Origin: JAFGJQ01 sp964586145 | GTDB taxonomy: Bacteria > Planctomycetota > Phycisphaerae > UBA1845 | Length of the DNA stretch: 64,000 bases | Assembly (NCBI GenBank): GCA_964586145.1 | Contig: CAZPHH010000001.1 | Span: 53,944 to 117,943, forward strand | Direction: 5' to 3' | Shown: positions 17,745 to 26,039 of the stretch, one piece after another | Layout of the letters: each line of letters begins with the position of its first letter | Numbering within the stretch: position 1 is the first letter of the stretch | Translations under genes and position numbers: made by a program | The notes under the pieces: model-generated | Database searches by the model: none | What the model was told of the DNA's origin: nothing | The model's input: the letters and a program-made list of their open reading frames with translations, nothing else

Positions 17745-18350
17745 TCAGGGGGATGCAATGGCCCAGAGCGAGGGGATGCCGGTTCCGAAATCGAGGGGGT
17801 CGGCAAAAACCTGCACCCAGTACACGCCATAGCGGCCGCCCAGCCGGACGGAAATGCCCGTCTCACGCCAGTTGGCGCCCAGGATGTTCTCCCGGTGGCC
17901 CTCGCTGTTCATCCACTGCTGGAGAACCTCATCCACGGTCCGCTGACCGGCGGCAAGGTTCTCTCCCACAGTCAGGAAGTTGTACCCGGCCTCCAGTACG
18001 CGCTGCCCCGGCGACGAGTCCGTATCCGGGTCCACGTGGGCGAAGAACCCGCCGTTGATCAACCGGCAGGCATACTCGTCCGCCACCGCGTTGAGCGTGG
18101 GATTGACCAGCAGGGGGGCCAGGCCCTCGCGATCACGCTCCGCCTGGATGCGGGCGGCAAGGTATTCGACCACGCCGTCCACGTTCTCCGGGGTCACGCA
18201 CGCGGAGCCCGCCGCCGAGGCGTGCGCCTCGTCGCCGCCCTCGTCCGGCGATCGAACGTAGCTGCCGGGCGCCGTGGACGAGCAGCCGACGACCACGCCG
18301 GCCAGCAAGGCGACCAGCACCACTCCGAAATCCCGTCCCGTGCGATTCAA
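17745..18350 (-). CDS. CAP/SCP-like domain lipoprotein
   Basis: 201 residues with a lipoprotein signal (LVALLAGVVVGCSS). The rest is a bacterial CAP (CRISP/PR-1/SCP, YkwD-like) domain: LNAVADEYACRLINGGFFAHVDP, GENLAAGQRTVDEVLQQWMNSEGHRENIL, and the closing GGRYGVYWVQVFA. The conserved His and Glu around GENLA and GHRENIL are present. Such proteins are surface-exposed and of unclear biochemical role in bacteria. It stands alone between purF and the FHA gene, both minus strand. Confidence 0.88.
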   Translation of the reverse strand: MNRTGRDFGVVLVALLAGVVVGCSSTAPGSYVRSPDEGGDEAHASAAGSACVTPENVDGVVEYLAARIQAERDREGLAPLLVNPTLNAVADEYACRLINGGFFAHVDPDTDSSPGQRVLEAGYNFLTVGENLAAGQRTVDEVLQQWMNSEGHRENILGANWRETGISVRLGGRYGVYWVQVFADPLDFGTGIPSLWAIASP

Positions 18351-18477
18351 CCCCGTGCTCCGAGTTCCTCATCGGCCGGCCGGACCGGCCTGTGCTCTCA
18401 GTCTAACCGAAGCCGAGAGCCCGACAACGTAACAAATGCGTAACCAGACGCCGGTTCTTGTCTGTCTTACTTATCGG

Positions 18478-18483
18478 ATTATA
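18478..18483 (-). promoter_or_regulatory. Perfect TATAAT -10 element upstream of CAP lipoprotein
   Basis: On the minus strand the sequence reads GGCGGTATAATCCG about 128 bases upstream of the CAP lipoprotein start. The -35 region is not clear, so the promoter call rests on the -10 alone. Confidence 0.35.
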
Positions 18484-18565
18484 CCGCCGGTCCTGTTCAC
18501 TCCGGGTGGACAGTCATAACCTCTTCATTCATCAATGGTTGTGCCGCCACGTCGACGGGGCGACC

Positions 18566-20173
18566 TCATGCCCCGGTTCGATGCATGAACAAAAAAGTGA
18601 TATCGTCCGGCTGGCGGCCCCGCTTGAAGTGCCCGCTGAGGTCGGTGAGCAGGTTGTTCAACGCGTCGGACGCCGGGATCCCAAAACCATCGCAGAGCGC
18701 TTCCGTCAGCCGCTCCTGCCCGAGGGCCTGGCCCTGCTCGTCTCGCACGGCGAACGCCCCCGGCGTGTACAGAACCAGCGTCTCGTCCGGCATGATTCGA
18801 AGGGGCCTGGACGCGTACGCGTAGTTCTTGGTGGAACCCAGGTCGGGCAGACCGGGTTCGGCCAACGGCTTCGGTTCACCGCAGTCGTCCACCACGACGG
18901 CCCCGATGCCGCCGGCCGTTGCATATTCGGCGGCGCCCGTCTTGGGGTTGATGACGATGGCGCAGCTCACGGCGGTGCAGGGCGTGCGATCATCGGCCAG
19001 CAACCAGTTGATCTCGCGCAGCAGCACGTGGGGGGGGTCGGCGTGCAGGGCGGCCACGCGGAAGGCGGCCCGCATTTCGACGAGGGCCATGGCGGTGCGT
19101 GTGGGCGGGCCCGAAACGTGAGCAATGAAGAAGGTGGCCAGTCCGTTCGGCATCCGCATCACGTCGTAAACGTCCCCCGCGTGATCCAGTCCGGGTTTGC
19201 AGTAGACGGCGAACTGCAGATGGTCCCACTGGGGGACGTTGGTCGGGTCCAGCCGGTCCTGAATCTCGCGGATGAAGGACAACTCGCCCGCCCGAATGGC
19301 CTCCTGAAGGCGGATCTGCTCCTGAACGATCGCCTCGAGCTGGACCGCCACGGCCGCGGCGTACAGGCAGAGCAGGTCCAAGTGCCCGAGGTCGAAGATG
19401 GCGGAGTCCGGCTTGGAGTCCACGTAGAGCACGCCGAGGCGGCCGCGCTGCGAGACCAGGGGGACGGCCATGGCCGATCGCGTATGCTCCTCATCCGTAC
19501 GGGGCACGACGATGAACTGGGTACGCTCCAGACATCGAAAGGTGTACGTTTCCAGGCTGGGCGGTTCGAGCGTGGTGGTGCCTTCCGCCGTGCGGCCCTC
19601 CACGAATTCGAGGCGGCCGTAATCCTGCCGGCGGGCGCCGAGCCAGACCAGTCGGGCGTCGAAGACACTGAGGAGGGTTTTGAGGGTCAGTTCCATCAGC
19701 TTGGAGATGTCCGAGCATTCGCGCAGCTCGAAGCTGAATCGGGCGAACTGCCTTTCCACGCCGCAGGGGATGGTGAACGGCTCGTTGGGCTTGCGTAGCA
19801 GCGAACCGGGCGGCAGCGGGTATTGCCGGATGCGGGAGATTTCCTCCCGGGTGGCCGTCTTGGTGATCTCCACGTCCCCCTGGTACTCGTGGAAGACCTT
19901 CAGCAGGAAGTTCGAGATGATGATCTCGTCGCCGTGCTCCACTTCGGTGCGCGTCACCACCTGACGGCCGTTGAGGATGGTCTTGTGCGTGAGGTCGACG
20001 GGGTCGAGCATCCATCCGCCGCCGGGGATGGGTACCAGGACCGCCTGTTGCATCGCGACGCGCATGTCCGGAAGATACACGGCGCAATCGGCCTGCGAGC
20101 CTATGGCGACGGCGCTGTCCTCGAACTGGAGGTTGCGAATGACTTCGTGCCCGTCGTGGACAAGAATCTGCAT
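18566..20173 (-). CDS. FHA-GAF-PP2C (SpoIIE/RsbU-like) signalling protein
   Basis: 535 residues from the ATG giving MQILVHDGHEV; the open frame upstream is Pro/Gly-rich filler. Residues 1-100 are an FHA domain (AIGSQADCAVYLPDMRV, HKTILNGRQVV, GDEIIISNFLLKV). A GAF domain follows (about 160-320, RSAMAVPLVSQRGRLGVLYVD) and a SpoIIE-type PP2C phosphatase ends the protein (LSFIREIQDRLDP, DHAGDVYDVMRM, QPDDITFLFM). The PP2C acidic residues are partly conserved (GDVYD in place of GGDFYD). It likely reads phosphothreonine partners and dephosphorylates an anti-sigma-factor antagonist; no partner gene is near. It is divergent from mqnD with only 128 bp between starts. Confidence 0.82.
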   Translation of the reverse strand: MQILVHDGHEVIRNLQFEDSAVAIGSQADCAVYLPDMRVAMQQAVLVPIPGGGWMLDPVDLTHKTILNGRQVVTRTEVEHGDEIIISNFLLKVFHEYQGDVEITKTATREEISRIRQYPLPPGSLLRKPNEPFTIPCGVERQFARFSFELRECSDISKLMELTLKTLLSVFDARLVWLGARRQDYGRLEFVEGRTAEGTTTLEPPSLETYTFRCLERTQFIVVPRTDEEHTRSAMAVPLVSQRGRLGVLYVDSKPDSAIFDLGHLDLLCLYAAAVAVQLEAIVQEQIRLQEAIRAGELSFIREIQDRLDPTNVPQWDHLQFAVYCKPGLDHAGDVYDVMRMPNGLATFFIAHVSGPPTRTAMALVEMRAAFRVAALHADPPHVLLREINWLLADDRTPCTAVSCAIVINPKTGAAEYATAGGIGAVVVDDCGEPKPLAEPGLPDLGSTKNYAYASRPLRIMPDETLVLYTPGAFAVRDEQGQALGQERLTEALCDGFGIPASDALNNLLTDLSGHFKRGRQPDDITFLFMHRTGA

Positions 20174-20301
20174 GGGTCCGTGGACTCCGCTGAAACTCGC
20201 GGGCGGAGGCGCTGCCGGCAGCCGGCCGGGAGACCCTCCGGTGCGGTGACAGTATAGCAATCGGCGAATTCGCGAACCAGACTTCGCCGGAGTACGATTC
20301 C

Positions 20302-21153
20302 ATGCCGTCCAAAGGAACGTTGCTTCTCGGACACAGCCCGGACCCGGACGACGCGTTCATGTTCTACGGGCTGGCCGCCGGGCAGGTACCCACGCGGGGC
20401 TGGGCATTCGAGCACGTGTTGCAGGACATCCAGACCCTCAACGACCGGGCCTTCCGCGGCGAGCTGCACATCACCGCAATCAGCATCCACGCCTATCCGT
20501 ACGTCGCTGACCGCTACGCGCTGACCACCTGCGGCTCGAGCATGGGCGACGGGTACGGGCCGATGGTGGTCGCCCGCGAACCCATGGACGTACACGATTT
20601 GGCCGGTCGGACCGTGGCCGTCCCCGGCGAACTGACCACAGCCTTTCTGGTCCTCAATCTGCTCCTGGGCCGGGGCGGGTTTCGGCATCGGGTCATGATG
20701 TTTGACGAGATTCTGCCGCGCGTGGCGGCCGGGGAGGCGGATGCCGGGCTCATCATTCACGAAGGACAGCTCACCTACGGGCAGCACAAATTGGCCAAGG
20801 TGGTCGACCTCGGCGAGTGGTGGAAGCGGCAGACCGGACTGCCGCTGCCCCTGGGCGGCAACGGCATCCGGCGAGACCTGGGGCCGGTGGCAATGGCGGA
20901 AATCACGGGCGTCCTGCGAGACAGCATCGAGTTCAGTCTGGCCCATCGCGCGGATGCGGTCCGGCACGCTCTCCAGTACGCCCGAGACATGGGTGTCGAC
21001 CTGGCGGATCGCTTCGTGGGCATGTACGTCAATGCCTGGACCATCGACTACGGCCCCGTCGGCCGCCGGGCGGTCAGCGAGTTGCTGCGGCGCGGGGCGG
21101 ATGCGGGGCTGGTCCCGCCGATCGGACCGATTGACTTCGTGGCGCCGGCATGA
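20302..21153 (+). CDS. mqnD: 1,4-dihydroxy-6-naphthoate synthase (futalosine menaquinone pathway)
   Basis: 283 residues, normal MqnD length. Seen: GHSPDPDDAFMFYGLAAG, the family's opening motif; HVLQDIQTLNDRAFRGELHITAIS; SSMGDGYGPMVVA; and WWKRQTGLPLPLGGNGIRRD. It is a periplasmic-binding-protein-like enzyme of the cytoplasm that makes 1,4-dihydroxy-6-naphthoate from cyclic dehypoxanthine futalosine. This shows the organism makes menaquinone by the futalosine route. No other mqn gene is in the window. Confidence 0.95.
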   Translation: MPSKGTLLLGHSPDPDDAFMFYGLAAGQVPTRGWAFEHVLQDIQTLNDRAFRGELHITAISIHAYPYVADRYALTTCGSSMGDGYGPMVVAREPMDVHDLAGRTVAVPGELTTAFLVLNLLLGRGGFRHRVMMFDEILPRVAAGEADAGLIIHEGQLTYGQHKLAKVVDLGEWWKRQTGLPLPLGGNGIRRDLGPVAMAEITGVLRDSIEFSLAHRADAVRHALQYARDMGVDLADRFVGMYVNAWTIDYGPVGRRAVSELLRRGADAGLVPPIGPIDFVAPA

Positions 21154-21192
21154 GGCGTGAGGCCCCGCCGACCGTCACGGGCGGGAACAGAC

Positions 21193-22089
21193 ATGACCGC
21201 AGAGGACTCCAATCCGTCCGCTTCGCACGAGCCGCACCTGCGACCGGACCGACCCCTCCCCGCCGTCGACCCGTCGGAGGCCAGGGCCGACCGTCAACCG
21301 CAATTCGAGCCCGCGGGCGCGGAAAGCACGTTCCGAAACGGCCACAGCGTCTGGGATGAGCCGGACATCCTGCCCGGCCGGTCGGACAATCTCATCGAAC
21401 AGGACTGGCTCTGCAGCGCGTGCGGATACAACCTCCGCGGGTTGTTCGTCGGGCAGCGGTGCCCGGAATGCGGGCGCGTGGAACTCTACCGACCGCCGCC
21501 GCCCGGCGTGGACAGCTACCGCACCTGGCTGCAACGCCGCATCGAGCGGACGGGGCCGGAAACCTGCTGGCTGGTGGCCCTGGGGGCGGCCCTGGTCGGC
21601 GGGCTGTGGGCCGTCATCGCCAGCCTCATCGGCACGCAGCACGCGGGGATCGGCGGCTGGAGCACGTTCCTTCTGGCCGCCGTGTACGCGCCGGCCATCG
21701 AAGAAACGATGAAGCTGGCGGCCGGCACGTACGTGGTGGAGCTGCGGCCGTACTGGTTCAGGCGGGAAGCACAGATTCACCTGGCCACCGTCGGGGCGGC
21801 CGTCGTGTTCGCGGTGATCGAGAATCTCATCTACCTGTACGTCTTCGTGCAGAACCCGAGCGTGAAACTGGCATTGTGGCGGTGGTTCGTGTGTACGGCG
21901 TTACACGTCGGCTGCACGTACCTGGCCGCCCGCGGCCTGGTGGAGGTGTGGCGGCAGGCCCTGACGGAGTATCGTCGTCCGCGGATCACGCAGGCGCTGC
22001 GCTTTCTGGTGCCCGCGATCATCCTGCACGGAGCGTACAACGGCTCCATGATCGCCGCGGAGGGCATCTTCGGGCCGTTTCTACGATGA
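21193..22089 (+). CDS. PrsW-family intramembrane metalloprotease with N-terminal zinc ribbon
   Basis: 298 residues from the ATG giving MTAEDSNP. An N-terminal zinc ribbon CSACGYNLRGL...CPECG (about residues 77-97) is of a type common in planctomycetes. Then come about six hydrophobic segments with the PrsW signature: EETMK (metal-binding Glu pair), AVIENLIYLY, LHVGCTY and LHGAYN. Family members cleave membrane-bound substrates such as anti-sigma factors. The 3' end overlaps the convergent gene's 3' end at 22081 by nine bases. Confidence 0.85.
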   Translation: MTAEDSNPSASHEPHLRPDRPLPAVDPSEARADRQPQFEPAGAESTFRNGHSVWDEPDILPGRSDNLIEQDWLCSACGYNLRGLFVGQRCPECGRVELYRPPPPGVDSYRTWLQRRIERTGPETCWLVALGAALVGGLWAVIASLIGTQHAGIGGWSTFLLAAVYAPAIEETMKLAAGTYVVELRPYWFRREAQIHLATVGAAVVFAVIENLIYLYVFVQNPSVKLALWRWFVCTALHVGCTYLAARGLVEVWRQALTEYRRPRITQALRFLVPAIILHGAYNGSMIAAEGIFGPFLR

Positions 22090-23175
22090 TCCGCTTCCGG
22101 CCGAACCGGTCGCGCGCGGGCCGGCGTGCGAGCACGTCTTAGTGACCATCCACCAGCTGTCTTCTTTCTTTGCTTCGGAGGCACAGGCGGCGAAGGTCTC
22201 GCTGTTTATGGTGTCGCACCAGCGCTGCATATTCCGGTAGTTGCCGTGCTTGGGGTTCTCTTTTAGTTTATTGACTTCGCTGATCATCATCTTCAAATAC
22301 TTGGCCAAAGCTGAACGCGTGCGAGCAGGGTACTCCCGCAGCTGCGAAGCCATCGTTAGTTCTAGGTCGCGCAGGCCTTTCGGTTTCTTTCCGCAGTTGT
22401 ATAACCACTCGCGGACACCGGCATCCGATGTCCGTGCCGTGTGCCAGGAAACGAGGTTCCCGACGGTAGGTGTGTCATTCGGAATGTTGTGGCGAAGCAA
22501 GTCTCGCACGTCCCGATGCCACGTGCGTTTTTGCGGCTGGCCGCGGTCGCGTGTGACTAGGAATGGCTCCGGCCGACAGAACGACGAGATAGTGGTACCC
22601 TTCGATCCTTCTACGACGCCGGGGACGTCGGCCCATACATGGCAGGCGATAGGCCCCTCTGTCACTGTACGCGCATCCGTTTGCGGAAATGTCAACTCAT
22701 CCGCGATATGGCTCCTCAGTTCGTCCTTGGTGGAGAATCCCCGTTGTGAAAAAGCGTGCTCGATTGTGCCGTACTTCGCGTCGACAAGGCGGTTGAGCAT
22801 TACGACAAACGGGTGTTTCCTCGCTGCAGCTTGAGGGACGGCGGTGCCGCGCGGCCGCGGATCAAGTGGGCCCCCCGGTTTGGGCACTGACGTTTCGTTG
22901 GCAATCTGTTCCAGTTCCTCGGGCGTCGGATTGTGGTCGAGAAGAGTGGCGCCAACGAGCAGATAGTACGCCTCAACCCGCTCGCCGCGCTGCAGGGTCT
23001 CTCTCGCGAGGTTTTCCAAGTAGGTGCGGACCCGGCGGGCAACGTCCGGGTCATCCCGAACGAGGAGTATCGTGAAGATGGCTTGCTCGCCGTAGTGTGC
23101 ATCGGTGTCGCACTCATCCCAGTACCCTGCCCACCGCTCGACGGCCAATTCGGGCAGCGACACGACTTGACTCAT
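22081..23175 (-). CDS. Protein of unknown function, accessory block border
   Basis: 364 residues; I do not recognise the family. It is hydrophilic, rich in Arg, Lys and Glu, with several helical-looking stretches (YLENLARETLQRGERVEAYYLLVG) and a Trp-rich middle (HVWADVPGVVEG). No signal peptide or membrane segment is seen. GC and codon use are lower than in the housekeeping genes to the left, matching the three exported hydrolases that follow. The start has no strong Shine-Dalgarno, but the frame is long in a region where chance frames are short. It is the first gene of the accessory block on this side. Confidence 0.65.
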   Translation of the reverse strand: MSQVVSLPELAVERWAGYWDECDTDAHYGEQAIFTILLVRDDPDVARRVRTYLENLARETLQRGERVEAYYLLVGATLLDHNPTPEELEQIANETSVPKPGGPLDPRPRGTAVPQAAARKHPFVVMLNRLVDAKYGTIEHAFSQRGFSTKDELRSHIADELTFPQTDARTVTEGPIACHVWADVPGVVEGSKGTTISSFCRPEPFLVTRDRGQPQKRTWHRDVRDLLRHNIPNDTPTVGNLVSWHTARTSDAGVREWLYNCGKKPKGLRDLELTMASQLREYPARTRSALAKYLKMMISEVNKLKENPKHGNYRNMQRWCDTINSETFAACASEAKKEDSWWMVTKTCSHAGPRATGSAGSGSS

Positions 23176-23220
23176 CGGATCGATCAGGACGTCGAGCCTA
23201 ATTCGTGAGTCATATAACCA

Positions 23221-24597
23221 CTATTTCCCGGCCAACATCTTGGCTGCGGCGCGTTGATAGGCGCCAGCTTTGAATTCGCCGTAGCCGTCGACGAACGGGA
23301 TGGTCGAGAAATAGACGCTGACGAAATCACGCTTGGGGTCGATATAGATCATCTGCCCCATGTTGCCGCTCTTGGCGATCGCACCGTCATCCCAGACGTA
23401 ATCGAACTGAAGTGCGTAGCCCTGGGCCGCTTCGTTGAATTGTGCTTCCGACGACTTCAGCTTGGCCCCCTTTGCGTAACGCTCCTTGTCGACATTGTCG
23501 TACAGGATCTTCATCATCTCGTCGGTCACGACGCGCTCGGACGCCACTGCACTCCAGCTTGGCGTGAACATCACCCCGAATTTCGCATAATCCTCGGGGG
23601 TCGCCATGGCTAAACCCACCGGGAGTGCGGTTCCATCGGGCGTAAGGCCGAACATCATCGACTGACGGGCATAAAGCTTCGACCAGAACCGTTCCTGGAA
23701 AACTTCAACGAAGGGCTTGTTCTCGATATTCTCGATCAACCGCGTCAAGACAGTCGTGTTGAGCGAGGCATAGCGCGTCACATCACCTGGCTTCTCGCCA
23801 TTACCCAACTTCTTCTGGTCACGCGCCACGTCGATCCAGCCCTCGACTACACCCGTGGTCGCACGAGGGGTGCCCAAGGTGGCGGCGAGGAAGCGTGTGA
23901 CGGGCGAGTCCGGCTGCAGAAGGGCTTCGACCGTTTCCTCGTTGTCGAGGCCCGTGGTCATATTAGCCACGGCGTAGGTGGACACATCATCCCAGACGGT
24001 GCCCTTCAGTTCCGTCACATACTCGGTAAACGGTTTCTTGAGATCGATCTTACCCTCGGCGATCAACTGCATAAGGACCGCGCCAACGGTGATCTTGCCG
24101 GTCGAGGCCGTCAGGTGACGGTCGGTCGGGCGCATACCCGGATAGTTCTCGTAAACGACCTTGCCCTTATGCACCATGATCATGGCCTGCGCACGGTAGA
24201 GCGGATCGACCATGTATTCCTGGAGCGTTAAATCGCCCTTGCTCGTGGACTGCTTGAGATAGAGCAACTCAGGCCGGAGATCCCGTTCCAGAACCTTATA
24301 GTTGACGTTTGGCGAGGCTTCGGCCGAGGGCATGAACTCGCCCAGGTGCATCGCGTAGTAAAGCGCGTGATCGCCGCCCATCTGGAAATGGAAGTTGCCC
24401 CAGTTCTCGCGCGCGCTGCGAATGAACTCCGGCGTAAAGACATCCTTGGTGATTGCCACGCTCACCGGCAAGGTTACGCGCGCACCCTCGACCTTCAGGG
24501 CTTCCACGACCTGAGGCGGATCCTGGGCAAGTGCGGCCGTTTCAGAAAGCGTTAGAATGGTGGCAATCACGGCCACCGAGTTTAGAATCTTGTACAT
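23221..24597 (-). CDS. Exported serine hydrolase, beta-lactamase/class C (DUF3471-like) fold
   Basis: 458 residues. The ATG at 24597 is seven bases after GAGGAG; an in-frame GTG two codons earlier is less likely. A signal peptide is present (VIATILTLSETAALAQ). The catalytic SxxK is STGK in LTASTGKITVG; YASLNT fits the second motif (YxN/YxS) and a late GNMG could be the KTG-like element. Length and motifs fit the penicillin-binding-protein-like serine hydrolases (EstB/AmpC-like) rather than a true clinical beta-lactamase. It lies in a same-strand row with two other exported amide- or ester-bond hydrolases, suggesting a shared substrate class. Confidence 0.85.
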   Translation of the reverse strand: MYKILNSVAVIATILTLSETAALAQDPPQVVEALKVEGARVTLPVSVAITKDVFTPEFIRSARENWGNFHFQMGGDHALYYAMHLGEFMPSAEASPNVNYKVLERDLRPELLYLKQSTSKGDLTLQEYMVDPLYRAQAMIMVHKGKVVYENYPGMRPTDRHLTASTGKITVGAVLMQLIAEGKIDLKKPFTEYVTELKGTVWDDVSTYAVANMTTGLDNEETVEALLQPDSPVTRFLAATLGTPRATTGVVEGWIDVARDQKKLGNGEKPGDVTRYASLNTTVLTRLIENIENKPFVEVFQERFWSKLYARQSMMFGLTPDGTALPVGLAMATPEDYAKFGVMFTPSWSAVASERVVTDEMMKILYDNVDKERYAKGAKLKSSEAQFNEAAQGYALQFDYVWDDGAIAKSGNMGQMIYIDPKRDFVSVYFSTIPFVDGYGEFKAGAYQRAAAKMLAGK

Positions 24598-24645
24598 CAG
24601 CACACTCCTCGTTTTTTTGGTTTTACTAGAATTTTACCCGTTGAG

Positions 24646-24681
24646 TTCGGAACGGCATCTGCGACATCCTGTTCCGAGTTC
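24646..24681. other. Inverted repeat in spacer between two exported hydrolases
   Basis: TCGGAAC and GTTCCGA form a 7-bp stem with a 20-odd-base loop in the 160-bp AT-richer spacer. It may be a weak terminator or processing site between the Ntn hydrolase and the serine hydrolase. Confidence 0.25.
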
Positions 24682-24757
24682 GTCCGGTATTCTCTCTGGA
24701 TGTTTTCAGCCGACATTCTCCAAGTGGCCTGCCATCTGGCGCGAAGATCGCCTGATT

Positions 24758-25804
24758 TTATAAAAACTCAAAAGGCTCAGCCTCTTTAAGTTGAGAGGAG
24801 ACTTCTCCGGCGAGCGGATTGTCTTTTGAAACCTTAAGGGTCATCGCCTTTGCCCCAAGCTTAAAATCGACCTTATTCAAGTCAATCCAAAATACACTTG
24901 GTGAGACCGCCGAATCAAAATAATAGGTCTTGGCATCGTGATCAGCCACGCTTCGCCACAGGGTCTCGACGCCATTGGCGCTGCTTATGGGGGCGCTTAC
25001 TCCACGAATTAGGGAAAATACCGTGGCCAGCGCCAACTTCCGGTCTTCCTGTTTTTTCATCGTCTTCAGGTAGTAGCTTGCTCTTACACACCGGTCAGTC
25101 GCAGAGGCCGTTCCCGGAAGGAAATTCTCACCACCAGCTTTTTCCCAATAAGCGTTCAAGGCAAGTTGTTCCGAGTAAATCGGGGAGTTGGTCATAACGA
25201 CATACTGTCGCCCGTGATGGATCACCAGTTTGCCGTCAAGATACTCAAAAATGGCGGAGTCACCTGTCGCATCGGAGATCGCCATGTGTATTTTCGCGGC
25301 CATACCATTTTCAACCGGCTTGGTAACAACCGTGAACGGCGCATCTTGCATGGCTGCCACCGCCTCTTCAACCGTGGCGTAGTTGTCCAGAAAATACTGC
25401 AACCAGGCTCCAATGCTGATCGTCGGTTTCCCGGTTTTAGCCGGATCACCGAAATCGGCTTCGGTCAGATACTGCATGTTTCCGACCAGGCCTTTCTCGT
25501 TCATGCCATCCGCCGATGCGGTACCATAGAATGCCGTGATGACGGATCCGTATTTCGATGTCCAAGTCAGCTCGTTGTCGCTGCCCCCTCCTTTCCGTTC
25601 TATGCCTTGCGGGAAGACCCAGAGATCGCTGGTAAGTTCGGGGTCTACCCAGTCCATGCTGCGTGCAGTAATGTACGTCCCGGTTCCAGTTTCATACAAA
25701 AGCCGAGTACAAGCGTTCGCCGGCTGCACCGTCATACAAAAAAGGAGCACAGCAACCAAGGCAAGGCGTAAGCCATTTGTTTGCTTCTTCATCACATTCT
25801 TCAT
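24758..25804 (-). CDS. Exported linear amide C-N hydrolase (choloylglycine hydrolase/penicillin V acylase family)
   Basis: 348 residues from ATG 25804. The signal peptide (GLRLALVAVLLFCMTVQPANA) ends exactly before C32, the expected Ntn nucleophile (ACTRLLYETGTG). Other family features: ARSMDW, GLVGNMQYL, and VMTNSPIYSEQL with the conserved Asn/Arg region. The family hydrolyses bile-salt amides, penicillin V or N-acyl homoserine lactones. The frame is open 36 codons further up to another ATG with an even better Shine-Dalgarno (AAAAGGAGAATACCAA). That start would put 47 polar residues before the signal core, so I prefer 25804, but both starts deserve mention. Confidence 0.85.
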   Translation of the reverse strand: MKNVMKKQTNGLRLALVAVLLFCMTVQPANACTRLLYETGTGTYITARSMDWVDPELTSDLWVFPQGIERKGGGSDNELTWTSKYGSVITAFYGTASADGMNEKGLVGNMQYLTEADFGDPAKTGKPTISIGAWLQYFLDNYATVEEAVAAMQDAPFTVVTKPVENGMAAKIHMAISDATGDSAIFEYLDGKLVIHHGRQYVVMTNSPIYSEQLALNAYWEKAGGENFLPGTASATDRCVRASYYLKTMKKQEDRKLALATVFSLIRGVSAPISSANGVETLWRSVADHDAKTYYFDSAVSPSVFWIDLNKVDFKLGAKAMTLKVSKDNPLAGEVSSQLKEAEPFEFL

Positions 25805-26039
25805 CATATTCTCCAAGGTTTCTTGTTTGATTGGTGTTTCGTTATCTCGGGCGAGCGGCGTATCCGACGTCGACGTCTGTTCCGGCGCAAGCGCATTGAT
25901 GTAGTTATTCATTTGGTATTCTCCTTTTCACTGGTTGTTTCGTGAGTTTGCGTTGGTGGGGCCGACCCCCTTTTGTATGTTGAGTTATCAAGCTGCATAG
26001 AGTGCACTTTCCGCAGCAGTGCCGGGCGATTCCCCTTAG

